Source: Pseudomonas chlororaphis (lineage in GTDB: Bacteria; Pseudomonadota; Gammaproteobacteria; Pseudomonadales; Pseudomonadaceae). Taken from it: DNA of 64,000 nucleotides. Below are positions 30,678 through 41,309 of the stretch, in pieces. Within the stretch, counting starts at the first letter, position 1, and each line of letters begins with the position of its first letter. The stretch covers positions 43,426 through 107,425 of the forward strand of contig NZ_JSFK01000010.1 in NCBI RefSeq assembly GCF_000783395.1, in the 5' to 3' direction. Under the pieces are notes generated by a model. That model made no database searches. It was not told the origin of the DNA and saw nothing but the letters and a program-made list of their open reading frames with translations. A program made the position numbers and the translations under genes.

Positions 30678-32057
30678 TCAGTCCAGTAAAGAGAGGGTGA
30701 CAGGCGTCAGGTGATTGTCCTCGACGCGCACTTGCAGTTCGCCTTCGCCCAGCTTGGCTTTGAGGCGCTGGCCGGTGTGGGTCTGCGCGGCGTTGCGGAT
30801 CGCGTGGCCGCGCTCATCCAGCAGAATGCTATAACCGCGACCGAGCGTTGCCAGCGGGCTGACCACATGCAGCGTCTGCATCTGACTGTGCAGTTGCAGT
30901 CGACGATTCTTCAGACCTTCGCGCATGGCCCGGGGCAGACGTTCGGCGAGGCTGTCGAGGCGCTGACGCAACATCGCCAGTTGCCGTCCCGGATGTTGCC
31001 CGGCGAGGCGGGTTTCCAGGCGGATCAAGCGTTCGCGACGGGTATTGAGATGGCGCTCGAACGCCCGGCGCATGCGCATGTCCAGATCGTCCAGACGCTG
31101 CGCCTGCTGGCGCAGACGTTCGCCGGGATGACGCAAGCGACGGGCCATGCCTTCCAGACGCAGGCGATCACGCATCAAGCGGTCACGCATGCGCATCACC
31201 AAGCGCCGATGCAGGCTCTCGACCTGACGGATCAAGTGGCTGGAATCGGGGGCGAGCAACTCAGCGGCGGCGGACGGCGTCGGTGCGCGCACGTCGGCAA
31301 CAAAGTCGCTGATCGACACATCGCTTTCATGGCCGACGGCGCTGACAATCGGCGTCACACAGGCATCGACGGCGCGGGCCACGGCTTCTTCGTTGAAGCA
31401 CCAGAGATCCTCCAACGAGCCGCCGCCACGGGCGAGGATCAGTGCGTCGAAACCACGGGCATCGGCCATTTTCAGCGCGCGGACGATTTGCGCGGTGGCT
31501 TCGCGGCCCTGTACGGCAGTCGGAATCAGCGTCAGTTGCACCTGCGGCGCACGCCGGCGGAACACGCTGATGATGTCGCGAATCACCGCGCCGGTGGGTG
31601 AACTGATGATACCGATGCGCTGCGGATGCGCCGGCAGCGGCACTTTGCGTTCGGCGCTGAACAGACCTTCAGCGCTGAGTTTTTCTTTCAGCGCATCGAA
31701 AGCCAGGCGTAGCGCACCGTCACCGGCAGGCTCAACGGTGTCGAGGATCAGTTGATAGTCGCCCCGGCCTTCGAACAGTGAAACCTTGCCGCGCACTTTG
31801 ACCGCCAAGCCGTCCTTGAGCGCCTGACGCACCCGCGCGGCGTTCTGCCGGAACAGCGCGCAACGCACCTGCGCGCCGCTGTCCTTGAGGGTGAAGTAGA
31901 TGTGACCGGACGCCGGGCGGGCGAGGTTGGAGATTTCGCCTTCGACCCAGATGTTGCTGAACACGTCTTCGAGCAACACCCGCGCGCGGCCGTTGAGCTG
32001 GCTGACGGTCAGGACTTCACGGTCCAGGCCAAGTCTTGCAAAGGGATCTTTAATCAT
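30678..32057 (-). CDS. xseA: Exodeoxyribonuclease VII large subunit
   Basis: XseA with XseB degrades single-stranded DNA. The 459 residues start MIKDPFARLGLDREVL, and the in-frame codons further up belong to the gap. An N-terminal OB fold (FSNIWVEGEISNLARPASGH) precedes the catalytic region (RIGIISSPTGAVIRDI, LILARGGGSLEDLWCFNEE, SAVGHESDVSISDFVAD), followed by a long coiled-coil C-terminus rich in Arg and Leu (about 275-420). A REPIN separates it from the LysR gene. Confidence 0.96.
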   Translation of the reverse strand: MIKDPFARLGLDREVLTVSQLNGRARVLLEDVFSNIWVEGEISNLARPASGHIYFTLKDSGAQVRCALFRQNAARVRQALKDGLAVKVRGKVSLFEGRGDYQLILDTVEPAGDGALRLAFDALKEKLSAEGLFSAERKVPLPAHPQRIGIISSPTGAVIRDIISVFRRRAPQVQLTLIPTAVQGREATAQIVRALKMADARGFDALILARGGGSLEDLWCFNEEAVARAVDACVTPIVSAVGHESDVSISDFVADVRAPTPSAAAELLAPDSSHLIRQVESLHRRLVMRMRDRLMRDRLRLEGMARRLRHPGERLRQQAQRLDDLDMRMRRAFERHLNTRRERLIRLETRLAGQHPGRQLAMLRQRLDSLAERLPRAMREGLKNRRLQLHSQMQTLHVVSPLATLGRGYSILLDERGHAIRNAAQTHTGQRLKAKLGEGELQVRVEDNHLTPVTLSLLD

Positions 32058-32100
32058 GGGGCGCAGTTTAAAGCTAATTTCCAATGCAATACACGCTCCC

Positions 32101-32195
32101 CTGTAGGAGCTGCCGAAGGCTGCGATCTTTTGATCTTTCTTTTGGCGGGCAAGATCAAAAGATCGCAGCCTCGTTTCACTCGTCAGCTCCTACAG
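32101..32195. repeat. REPIN (CTGTAGGAGCTGCCGAAGGC family) touching the LysR stop
   Basis: The left arm (from 32101) and right arm (ending CTACAG at 32195) are the same family as 10295-10377. The right arm diverges in the middle (CTCGTTTCACTCGT in place of TGCGG). Its outermost bases supply the final Leu and the TAG stop of the adjacent LysR gene. Confidence 0.85.
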
Positions 32196-33077
32196 AAGAT
32201 TGGTGAAGGTCTGGAGGAAGTGTTGGATCAGCGGAGTCGGATTCTGACGATAGGCGAGGGCGACGGTGCTGTGGCAATCGGGATCGGTCAGCGGCAGGAA
32301 TCGTACGCCGCTCGGGGCGATGTCCTGCATCGATTCCGGCAGCAGGGCGACGCCGAAACCGGCCTGAATCAGCTGGAGCTGGGTGGTCTTGCGCGACATC
32401 ACCCGCGCCGCTTTCGGGAAGAAACCCTGACGCATGCACAGGTCGGCACACAGATAACTCAGTCCGCCGCGCTGTGGATGCGGAATCGAGATGAACGCTT
32501 CTTCCTTCAGTTGGGCCAGATCGACACGCTCAGCCGCGGCCAACCGGTGATCCATGGGAACTGCCAGCAGCAATCGCTCAGTGAACAGCGGCGCAATCTG
32601 AATCCCTTCACGCTGGCGCAACACCGGCAGGCGCAGCAGGCCGATATCGAGGCGTCCCTCGGCGAGTTCTTCAAGCTGCGCTTCCGAAGACAGTTTGCCG
32701 ATATCCAGTGATACGCCGGGTTGCTGCTCAAGGTAGGCGCCGATATCGCGGAGCAGGCGGCCGCTGATCGACACGGTGCTGGAATGGCTGAGGCGCAATG
32801 TGCCGAGCTGACCATGGCCGACCTCAGTGGCCATGGCACTGGCCTTGCTCAACTCATTGAGCAGATTTCTTGCCCGCGGAAGAAACGCTTCGCCCGCCGC
32901 GGTAAGTCTGGGCTGGCGTGCGGTGCGTTCGAACAACGGCGTTTGCAGGCGCGCCTCCATGTCCTTGATCTGCCGGCTCAGCGCCGATTGCGCAATAAAC
33001 AGCCGTTCAGACGCCGCGCTGAAGCTGCCGCATTCGGCGATTTCCACGAAATAGCGCAATTGACGAGTCGAAAGCAC
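32190..33077 (-). CDS. LysR-family transcriptional regulator
   Basis: The 295 residues have the LysR winged-helix N-terminus (STRQLRYFVEIAECGSFSAA, then IAQSALSRQIKDMEARLQTP) and the effector-binding domain (about 90-295). GTG at 33077 is chosen: it has AAGGC eight bases upstream and restores the normal N-terminus; a TTG-initiated extension to 33128 is possible. It is divergent from a TauE/SafE permease, the usual place for a LysR target, with a 100-base shared control region. Its stop codon lies inside a REPIN arm. The inducer is unknown. Confidence 0.93.
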   Translation of the reverse strand: MLSTRQLRYFVEIAECGSFSAASERLFIAQSALSRQIKDMEARLQTPLFERTARQPRLTAAGEAFLPRARNLLNELSKASAMATEVGHGQLGTLRLSHSSTVSISGRLLRDIGAYLEQQPGVSLDIGKLSSEAQLEELAEGRLDIGLLRLPVLRQREGIQIAPLFTERLLLAVPMDHRLAAAERVDLAQLKEEAFISIPHPQRGGLSYLCADLCMRQGFFPKAARVMSRKTTQLQLIQAGFGVALLPESMQDIAPSGVRFLPLTDPDCHSTVALAYRQNPTPLIQHFLQTFTNLL

Positions 33078-33177
33078 AAGTAATGCCTTTTTGAGATGGG
33101 TCGGTGGCTCTGAAGATATTAGTCGCAAGACTCCGGGCTGGCTAAAGTCATCTCAGGCTTATTAAGGAAGCGGATCG

Positions 33178-33945
33178 ATGAGCGTGGCGGGGTTGTTGGG
33201 TGAGTGGTCGTGGGGCGTCAGTGGTTGGGCGGTGATTGGGTTGGGTATTGCGCTGGCGTACATCGTGTTCGGCATTGCCGGTTTTGGCACGGCGCTGGTG
33301 GCGGGGCCGATTCTGATTCTGTTCATGCCGTTGTCGAAAATCGTGCCGTTGCTGGTGTTGCTGGATTTTGTTGCGGCGTTCGGCAATCTGCTGCCGTCGC
33401 GGCGCGATGTGGCGAAACCGGAGTTGTTGCGGCTGCTGCCATGCATGGCGGTGGGTTGCACGTTGGGGGTGATTTTTTTGCTCAACCTCAAATCCGATGT
33501 GTTGCTGTTGTTGATGGGGCTGTTTATCAGTGCTTATGCGATTTACAGCCTGTGGGTGAAAACGCGGCCGACGCAATTGTCGGCCGGGTGGGCGGTGCCG
33601 ATGGGGACTGTGGGTGGATTGTTCGGGGCGCTGTTTGGCAGTGGCGGCTTTTTATATGCGATTTATCTCAACAGCCGTCTGCCGAAAGAGGCCGCCAGGG
33701 CCACGCAAAGTGCGCTGATCAGTTGCAGCACGGTGGTGCGTTTAAGTCTTTTTGCCATCGCCGGTGTGTATGCCGAGCTACCCTTGTTAATGTTGGCGCT
33801 ATGTCTGTTGCCGGCCATGGCACTGGGTCTGTGGATCGGGCGGCGCTTGACCATGCGCTTGTCACGCGAGGCGTTTGTGCGGCTGGTGACGTGGCTGGTG
33901 CTGGCGAGCGGGATTGCGTTGATCGGGCGCTACCTCAGCACTTGA
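33178..33945 (+). CDS. TauE/SafE family (TSUP) membrane transporter
   Basis: This inner-membrane permease family exports or imports sulfite, sulfonates or organic acids. The 255 residues are almost wholly hydrophobic with about eight helices. The family feature GIAGFGTALVAGPILILFM is near residue 35, and the second half repeats it (GLFGALFGSGGFLYAIYL). The start is ATG 33178 beside GGAAGCGGATCG. The divergent LysR gene probably regulates it. The substrate cannot be read from sequence. Confidence 0.9.
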   Translation: MSVAGLLGEWSWGVSGWAVIGLGIALAYIVFGIAGFGTALVAGPILILFMPLSKIVPLLVLLDFVAAFGNLLPSRRDVAKPELLRLLPCMAVGCTLGVIFLLNLKSDVLLLLMGLFISAYAIYSLWVKTRPTQLSAGWAVPMGTVGGLFGALFGSGGFLYAIYLNSRLPKEAARATQSALISCSTVVRLSLFAIAGVYAELPLLMLALCLLPAMALGLWIGRRLTMRLSREAFVRLVTWLVLASGIALIGRYLST

Positions 33946-33984
33946 CCGGATTTCGTCAGGGATTAAGCTGCCGGCCGCACTGAC

Positions 33985-34081
33985 GCCATCGCGGGCAAGC
34001 CCGCTCCCACAGGTTTCTCTGGTGTACACAACATTTGTGACCGGCCGAGATCCCTGTGGGAGCGGGCTTGCCCGCGATGGC
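33985..34081. repeat. REPIN (GCCATCGCGGGCAAGCCCGC family)
   Basis: GCCATCGCGGGCAAGCCCGCTCCCACAG (from 33985) is matched by its inverse ending at 34081. It is a fourth palindromic family or variant, sharing the CCCAC core with the 7603 and 29747 copies. Confidence 0.87.
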
Positions 34082-34129
34082 GGCGGAGTGAGCACCGCAG
34101 AACTTCCATTTGACGTCGCAGGCTGCACC

Positions 34130-34678
34130 ATGAATTCGCAAAGCATCATCGTCCCGAAAATCTCCACCCTGCCGGTCCACGAACCCCGGGCCCGGGCGAT
34201 CGTGCGCTGGCTGGTGCGCAAGAACATCATCAAGGAAGAGCTGACGACCTGTGGCCGCACCGGCAACCGCATGGCTTACGCGATTGCCGATGGCGCCCGT
34301 GCCGTGGTGCTGCACCCGCAAGCGTTGCCGTTCGGTGAGCCGATCAACGGGCTGGAGATCGTCACCAAGCGCTGCATCTACACCCCGGCCAAAGGCTTTC
34401 TGGAAGAAGCCGGTTGCGCCGAGTGCCGTCGTGAAGTCGGTGAAGCGTTGTTCGAAAGCCTTGAAGACTGGTTCCCGGGCCGCACCGACAACTTCACCTG
34501 CCCGGAGTGCGGGCATGAAGATGACATCAACGGCTTTCTGTTTTTGCAGGAATGTGCGTTTTCCAACCTCGGCTTCATCTTCAACAACTGGCTGGAGGCG
34601 GGCTTCAAACAAAGCTTTATCGATGAGTTCGCCGATTGGCTCGATCAACCTGTCTCTTGGGTCAAGGTGGAGCTGTAG
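34130..34678 (+). CDS. Conserved protein with two CxxC pairs, function unknown
   Basis: The 182-residue protein starts at ATG 34130 (MNSQSIIVPKISTLP); in-frame codons further up lie in a REPIN. It is soluble with no signal. Two CxxC knuckles (GCAECRREV about 105; FTCPECGHEDD about 130) could bind one zinc. The surroundings are acidic and aromatic (ALFESLEDWFPG, FNNWLEAGFKQSFIDEFADW). I do not recognise a catalytic motif. Related Pseudomonas proteins are, from memory, sometimes labelled as sugar ABC transporter ATPases, but no Walker motif is present. It lies just before guaB. Confidence 0.8.
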   Translation: MNSQSIIVPKISTLPVHEPRARAIVRWLVRKNIIKEELTTCGRTGNRMAYAIADGARAVVLHPQALPFGEPINGLEIVTKRCIYTPAKGFLEEAGCAECRREVGEALFESLEDWFPGRTDNFTCPECGHEDDINGFLFLQECAFSNLGFIFNNWLEAGFKQSFIDEFADWLDQPVSWVKVEL

Positions 34679-34717
34679 GGGCGGGGATTTCCCGTACATC
34701 AGCAACATTGATATTAA

Positions 34718-36265
<1,548 letters not shown>

Positions 36266-36290
36266 GCCTTCAAGCAATAAAGTAAGCAAC

Positions 36291-36313
36291 CGGGGCTGTT
36301 TGATTCAGCCCCG
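36291..36313 (+). other. Hairpin between guaB and guaA
   Basis: CGGGGCTG-TTTGATT-CAGCCCCG is followed only by AGTTGTTT. It is probably a weak attenuator or an mRNA end-protecting stem rather than a full terminator. Confidence 0.5.
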
Positions 36314-36364
36314 AGTTGTTTCTGAATCACGACTGTTTCTGAACGACTTAGACGAGACTGAATC

Positions 36365-37942
36365 ATGGCCCTCGATATTCACGCTCACCGCATCCTGATC
36401 CTCGACTTCGGTTCGCAATACACCCAGCTGATTGCCCGCCGCGTGCGTGAAATCGGTGTGTACTGCGAACTGCACCCGTTCGACATGGACGAAGATGCGA
36501 TCCGCGAATTCGCTCCTAAAGGCGTCATCCTCGCCGGCGGCCCCGAGTCCGTGCACGTCGCCGACAGCCCGCGTTGCCCGCAGGCAGTATTCGACCTGGG
36601 CGTACCGGTCTTCGGTATCTGCTACGGCATGCAGACCATGGCCGAGCAACTGGGCGGCAAGGTTGAAGGTTCCGAACTGCGTGAGTTCGGTTACGCCCGC
36701 GTTGACGTGGTCGGCAAGAGCCGTCTGCTCGACGGCATCGAAGACCACATCGACGCCGACGGCCTGTTCGGCCTCGACGTGTGGATGAGCCACGGTGACA
36801 AAGTCACCAAGATGCCGGAAGACTTCCACATCCTCGCCAGCACCCCGAGCTGCCCTATCGCCGGTATGTTCAATGACGACCGTGGCTACTACGGCGTGCA
36901 GTTCCACCCGGAAGTGACCCACACCAAACAGGGCGGCCGCATCCTCTCGCGTTTCGTTCTCGACATCTGCGGCTGTGAAGCCCTGTGGACGCCGTCGAAG
37001 ATTGCTGAAGACGCGATCGCCAACATCCGCGCACAAGTCGGCACCGACAACGTGCTGCTGGGTCTGTCCGGCGGCGTTGACTCCTCGGTGGTTGCCGCGC
37101 TGCTGCACAAAGCCATCGGCGACCAACTGACCTGCGTCTTCGTCGACAACGGCCTGCTGCGTCTGCACGAAGGCGAGCAAGTGATGGCCATGTTCGCCGA
37201 GAACATGGGCGTCAAAGTGATCCGCGCCAACGCTGAGGATCAGTTCCTCAACAACCTGGCCGGTGAAGCCGACCCGGAGAAGAAGCGCAAGATCATCGGT
37301 CGCACCTTCATCGACGTCTTCGATGCCCAGTCGAACAAACTGGAAAACATCAAGTACCTCGCGCAGGGCACCATCTACCCGGACGTGATCGAGTCGGCTG
37401 GCGCGAAAAGCGGCAAGGCCCACGTGATCAAGTCGCACCACAACGTGGGCGGCTTGCCGGAAGAGATGAACCTGAAGCTGGTCGAGCCACTGCGCGAACT
37501 GTTCAAGGACGAAGTTCGTCGTCTGGGCCTGGAACTGGGCCTGCCGTACGACATGGTCTACCGTCACCCGTTCCCGGGCCCGGGTCTGGGCGTGCGCATC
37601 CTCGGTGAAGTGAAAAAGGAATACGCCGACCTGCTGCGTCGCGCTGACCACATCTTCATCGAAGAACTGCGCAAAGCCGACTGGTACCACAAGGTCAGCC
37701 AAGCCTTCGTCGTGTTCCAGCCAGTGAAATCGGTTGGCGTTGTTGGCGACGGCCGTCGTTACGCTTGGGTGGTTGCCCTGCGTGCCGTAGAAACCATCGA
37801 CTTCATGACCGCGCGTTGGGCTCACCTGCCTTACGAACTGCTGGAAACCGTCTCCGGCCGCATCATCAATGAAATCGAAGGCATCTCTCGCGTCACTTAC
37901 GACGTGTCGAGCAAGCCGCCGGCGACCATTGAGTGGGAGTGA
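36365..37942 (+). CDS. guaA: GMP synthase (glutamine-hydrolysing)
   Basis: GuaA aminates XMP to GMP. The 525 residues have an N-terminal class I glutamine amidotransferase (nucleophile Cys in [13 protein letters not shown] about 86; His and Glu in QFHPEVTHT about 181) and a C-terminal ATP-pyrophosphatase ([16 protein letters not shown] about 235). The dimerisation end [16 protein letters not shown] and the C-terminal [11 protein letters not shown] are standard. It closes the guaBA operon. Confidence 0.98.
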   Translation: MALDIHAHRILILDFGSQYTQLIARRVREIGVYCELHPFDMDEDAIREFAPKGVILAGGPESVHVADSPRCPQAVFDLGVPVFGICYGMQTMAEQLGGKVEGSELREFGYARVDVVGKSRLLDGIEDHIDADGLFGLDVWMSHGDKVTKMPEDFHILASTPSCPIAGMFNDDRGYYGVQFHPEVTHTKQGGRILSRFVLDICGCEALWTPSKIAEDAIANIRAQVGTDNVLLGLSGGVDSSVVAALLHKAIGDQLTCVFVDNGLLRLHEGEQVMAMFAENMGVKVIRANAEDQFLNNLAGEADPEKKRKIIGRTFIDVFDAQSNKLENIKYLAQGTIYPDVIESAGAKSGKAHVIKSHHNVGGLPEEMNLKLVEPLRELFKDEVRRLGLELGLPYDMVYRHPFPGPGLGVRILGEVKKEYADLLRRADHIFIEELRKADWYHKVSQAFVVFQPVKSVGVVGDGRRYAWVVALRAVETIDFMTARWAHLPYELLETVSGRIINEIEGISRVTYDVSSKPPATIEWE

Positions 37943-37962
37943 TCCCGCTGCAGGTTGATTAA

Positions 37963-37998
37963 CGAAAAACCCTTGGCCTGAAGCCAAGGGTTTTTTCG
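37963..37998. terminator. Bidirectional terminator after guaA
   Basis: ACCCTTGGC-CTGAA-GCCAAGGGT has five A before and six T after. It serves guaA and the convergent toxin-like gene. Confidence 0.9.
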
Positions 37999-38017
37999 TT
38001 TCATGCCCTGAAAACGG

Positions 38018-41000
38018 TTAGCCGGGCAAGCGACTTTGCAGGGTCAAGCCGATCTCTATCAGGCGCTGGGATAACGCGCCTATGTCACGGAACATGATGC
38101 CGCTGATCCGCGGCATCGACTGTGCCCAGATGTAAACCTGACCATCCCCTCGGCGATTCACCATTGTTCGAACAATATTGCCGTCGCTGTTGCGACGCAC
38201 AAGCGTGTATGCATTCTGCGTTTTTTCGAGCATGAACATGCCGTTGCGATTCAGCAGTGTATTCACCGTTGCCTCAGTCCACTGCGGCACAGGTGTTTCG
38301 ATCTGCAAGCGCAGATCCGCGAATAGAAAGTCGGATGAGTTGCGCGTCGATGCCCCGTTATCAAACGGCCCTCTAGCGACTTCCAGTCCCGGGTCGATTC
38401 TGATGCCGGGCACTTCGGTGGACGTCGCTTCTTCAATGCGTAAACCGATGCCGCCCCTGATTTCGCTGATGCCTGGCAGATTTCTGAAGGTATTGCTGTT
38501 CGTTGCTTCGACCAGGGCAACCCATTTGCCTGGTCTGTTGAGGAGATCATCACCCCACATGATTTGAGAGGCGAGCCGGGCGTGGATCATCTGCTCTTCG
38601 ATCGAAGTCAGCGGTACCTTCAGCTTGTAACTGTGCGCCCCTTCAAGACCGTGGGGACGGATGCCATTGGCCTGGGCAGCCTTGATCAGTTCAAACATGT
38701 TGAACCGACCATCAGGGTCGGTACCCAGGCTGGACAGGTAGCTTCGAAGATCCTCTGACATCTCTCCCGACAGGTAAAAGTCGTTGAGATCTGCCTGGGC
38801 AAAATCGCCCAGCAAACCACGTACGTACAGTGTGTCGATATGCCGTGCGAACGCCGGCATGTTTTCGATCATGAAACGCATGCTGGCGATGCGATCAAGG
38901 GTTTCGCCGACGACCAGTCCATCGGTATTGGCAAAGATGCGATCAATCAGTTCAGCCGTCTGCATCTCGGCATCGATTTGCGGGATGACAGGCCGAGCGG
39001 GCAGGTTGGTCCAGCTCAGCTCTGAGTAATACTCTTTGGCCTCGTTTAGCAGGGACGAGCGTCTGTCGCGAAAATAGGCCGCGTACGTATCGGCAGATGA
39101 TGGGTTACCGCGGTTTGCGCTGGAGAGCTCGGCGAAAGTCTCGGGCAAGTTCATTGCCCATCGTTTCATTTTCGCCGTGTCCATTCCTGGGATGTCATTG
39201 AGGGGCGTCACCAGGCGCAGTGGTCGCGCGACCGGTGAAACCGGTTCGACGAGGGGAAGCTCCGCTGACGGGGTTGATGAAGCCGGGGCCGATGACGAGG
39301 ACAGGTCGGTGTCCAGGAAACAGGCCTTGCCCACGCATTGGCCGCCTCCCCTGAGGCGCAGTGCGGGTATGCGTTCCCACTTGCCGCTACTGCCGAAGCG
39401 TACTGGCAACGAGTACGCGAACTGATTGGGGCGCTCGGGATTGACGATGGCCCAGTCGCCAGTGTCTTCGGAGTCGGCAAAGTAGCGCACGTAATACGCG
39501 GCGCCATCCATTTCGATGGCATGATTTGGCTCCTTGTCCAGGCGATAGATGCCCTCAAATTTGCCTGGTGCGGCCTCTACAGGCCGGTTTGCAAGTAACT
39601 CGTTGCATCGATATTTGGCAGGAATCTTTGGAAAAGACGCACCTTGGCGCGCAGCAGCCGTGGCCAACTGCCGGGTGGATGCGAGGGTAGTCTCAGTGGG
39701 GACTTCGTTTGTCGGCTCAACGTTCGCCAGTGGATCAATCGCCGTGACTGGTGGTTGATCCATTGGCGGCAAGAAGGGTGCGTCAGGCGAAGTGAACTCG
39801 ATCAACCCGCGCATTTCTTCAGCTTCGGCAAACTCCACCTGTGGGCCGACTTCAAGTTGCGCGCCAGTGCCGATCAGAAAAGGAATGTTGAACACAATGT
39901 CGATGGCATTGAGCACTGCGCCGGTAACACCGGCCTTGCGTTCGGGTGGCGTAGTGCCGTTGATGGCCTGATCGATGTTCAATCCCATATTCGCGATGCT
40001 GGCGCCAATCAAAGGCAACGCCAAAGGCCAGCCCACCGCTGCCATCGGGCCGAATACTTTGAGCCCGGCACTCAAATAACCGATCCAGAGTTTTTTGCGC
40101 AGATCACTGTTGGACGTGAGCACCAGGTGCGCCTCGGCAACCATGCCCGTGCGTGTTGACTCGCTCAACCAGGTAAATGCGTCACCGCTGATCGCGGCGT
40201 TGCTGCGATTGATCATGCGGTGATCGCTGTGACCCCAAGTGCTCACCAAGCGGTTCATCAGATCGGTGAGGTTTTCGCTCAGGTGATTGCGGTCAGCCAG
40301 CGGGAAATGCTCGAGAAACGCCGTGCGCTTGTCCTCTGAATTCATCTGCTCAAGCATCCACCAGTGCAGATCCGCTTGATTGTCCATCAAGAGGAATGCC
40401 CGGGCTTCGCCTGGCAAGTAAAGGGTCTGGCGACCACTGTCTTCCACCAGACGAAGCGCATTGGAGGCTACGTGGCCATCGAGGTCCAGCGTCCGCACCT
40501 CAGCACCGACCGGGTGTAACGCTTGCAGCATTGGCAAGGTAACGGGCCAGGTGACGGGGCCGATTACCGAGCCGACGATGCGCTGAAAATCAGCTCCATC
40601 AAGGTCACCTTGTTGCAGCGCCTGCACCGCCAGACTGAGAAAGTTGCACTTTGCCAGGGCGCGGAAGTCATCCGACGAGGTTTGCCAGAATGTCGTCAGT
40701 TGACCTGTATAGCGCGCGCTGAAGTCGACGTCCCAGAACGCCTTCAGCACATCGCTGCCCAGCAACCGGATTTCATTGCTCTGATTGAAGTTTTCCGCCT
40801 CCGGGCCATCCGAGTAGAAACCGCAGTAGAGGCCAAGCAAATCTGCGTTGTCCTGGTCTGTCGCGCGAAAGCGATGGATCACCAACTGCGTGAGGGTGAG
40901 CGTTTCGTAAGGCTTTTCCAGCAAATGTTCCCAACCCGTGAAGGTCAGCGTACTACTCTGGGCCGCTTTGAAACGGTGGAAGTAAATCCGGTCGGGATTA

Positions 41001-41155
41001 AGGCCGGAAAGTCCTTTGTCCGCCAGGATTTCGTTGGCGACTTGACGGGCAGCGTCGTGCAGACTCGGGCAGGTCTGCACGATAGTCGCGGCAATGGCTT
41101 TGAGGGCAGTTTTGTCCGCTGCGTTTGGCAGGAGACGTCGTTCGGGGGAGGTCAT
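38018..41155 (-). CDS. Dermonecrotic/membrane-targeted effector toxin-like protein, paralogue 1
   Basis: The 1,045-residue protein has an N-terminal half (about 1-350) like the dermonecrotic-toxin domain (DUF6543-type) of Pseudomonas. Hydrophobic helices follow (GYLSAGLKVFGPMAAVGWPL, 359-378; ANMGLNIDQA; 410-430). Next comes a beta-rich segment with YYVRYFA and LRGGGQCVGK (about 555-610), a Pro/Ser linker, and a C-terminal domain (about 740-920) resembling the TIKI/ChaN-like domain of these toxins. The expected GE-x-H motif reads GETL (750-753) and the later GNxH reads EATN (883-886), so metal-binding His residues seem lost. ATG 41155 is chosen because its RBS and upstream block match those of paralogue 2; an in-frame ATG at 41191 is less likely. 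Family names are from memory; the target is unknown. Confidence 0.75.
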   Translation of the reverse strand: MTSPERRLLPNAADKTALKAIAATIVQTCPSLHDAARQVANEILADKGLSGLNPDRIYFHRFKAAQSSTLTFTGWEHLLEKPYETLTLTQLVIHRFRATDQDNADLLGLYCGFYSDGPEAENFNQSNEIRLLGSDVLKAFWDVDFSARYTGQLTTFWQTSSDDFRALAKCNFLSLAVQALQQGDLDGADFQRIVGSVIGPVTWPVTLPMLQALHPVGAEVRTLDLDGHVASNALRLVEDSGRQTLYLPGEARAFLLMDNQADLHWWMLEQMNSEDKRTAFLEHFPLADRNHLSENLTDLMNRLVSTWGHSDHRMINRSNAAISGDAFTWLSESTRTGMVAEAHLVLTSNSDLRKKLWIGYLSAGLKVFGPMAAVGWPLALPLIGASIANMGLNIDQAINGTTPPERKAGVTGAVLNAIDIVFNIPFLIGTGAQLEVGPQVEFAEAEEMRGLIEFTSPDAPFLPPMDQPPVTAIDPLANVEPTNEVPTETTLASTRQLATAAARQGASFPKIPAKYRCNELLANRPVEAAPGKFEGIYRLDKEPNHAIEMDGAAYYVRYFADSEDTGDWAIVNPERPNQFAYSLPVRFGSSGKWERIPALRLRGGGQCVGKACFLDTDLSSSSAPASSTPSAELPLVEPVSPVARPLRLVTPLNDIPGMDTAKMKRWAMNLPETFAELSSANRGNPSSADTYAAYFRDRRSSLLNEAKEYYSELSWTNLPARPVIPQIDAEMQTAELIDRIFANTDGLVVGETLDRIASMRFMIENMPAFARHIDTLYVRGLLGDFAQADLNDFYLSGEMSEDLRSYLSSLGTDPDGRFNMFELIKAAQANGIRPHGLEGAHSYKLKVPLTSIEEQMIHARLASQIMWGDDLLNRPGKWVALVEATNSNTFRNLPGISEIRGGIGLRIEEATSTEVPGIRIDPGLEVARGPFDNGASTRNSSDFLFADLRLQIETPVPQWTEATVNTLLNRNGMFMLEKTQNAYTLVRRNSDGNIVRTMVNRRGDGQVYIWAQSMPRISGIMFRDIGALSQRLIEIGLTLQSRLPG

Positions 41156-41231
41156 GGGTTCTTCATCCTTGAAAAAACGAAGATTGAGCATGACCGATTG
41201 GTGCGAGGGGAGTGCACTAGCCGGCTACCGC
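41156..41231 (-). promoter_or_regulatory. Upstream region of paralogue 1, shared with paralogue 2
   Basis: These 76 bases align to 46718-46792 at roughly 70% by eye. They include AAGGATG-AGAA near the start codon and an identical TAGTGCACTCCCCT block (41206-41219). They probably hold a promoter or operator copied along with the gene. Confidence 0.55.
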
Positions 41232-41245
41232 ATAGTGTTCACTAT
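41232..41245. repeat. Perfect 14-base palindrome ATAGTGTTCACTAT
   Basis: It lies just upstream of the shared block before paralogue 1, and has no counterpart before paralogue 2. It is the right size for a small dimeric regulator site; no regulator is identified. Confidence 0.4.
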
Positions 41246-41260
41246 TGATAATTGCGTGGG

Positions 41261-41298
41261 GGTGCAGGAGGACGGCTTGTCCGGCGTCCTCCTGCACC
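41261..41298. other. Strong 13-bp hairpin after the TerD-like gene
   Basis: GGTGCAGGAGGAC pairs with GTCCTCCTGCACC across 12 bases, 12 bases past the TerD-like stop. No T-run follows on the minus strand (CCCCCACG), so it may act as an mRNA 3' stabiliser or a weak terminator. Confidence 0.6.
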
Positions 41299-41309
41299 TG
41301 TCGCCGGTA

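Noticed and set aside
34022..34129. N-terminal extension of the CxxC protein through the REPIN
   Set aside because: The bases belong to the repeat arm (CCTGTGGGAGCGGGCTTGCC), and the ATG at 34130 gives a sensible start.
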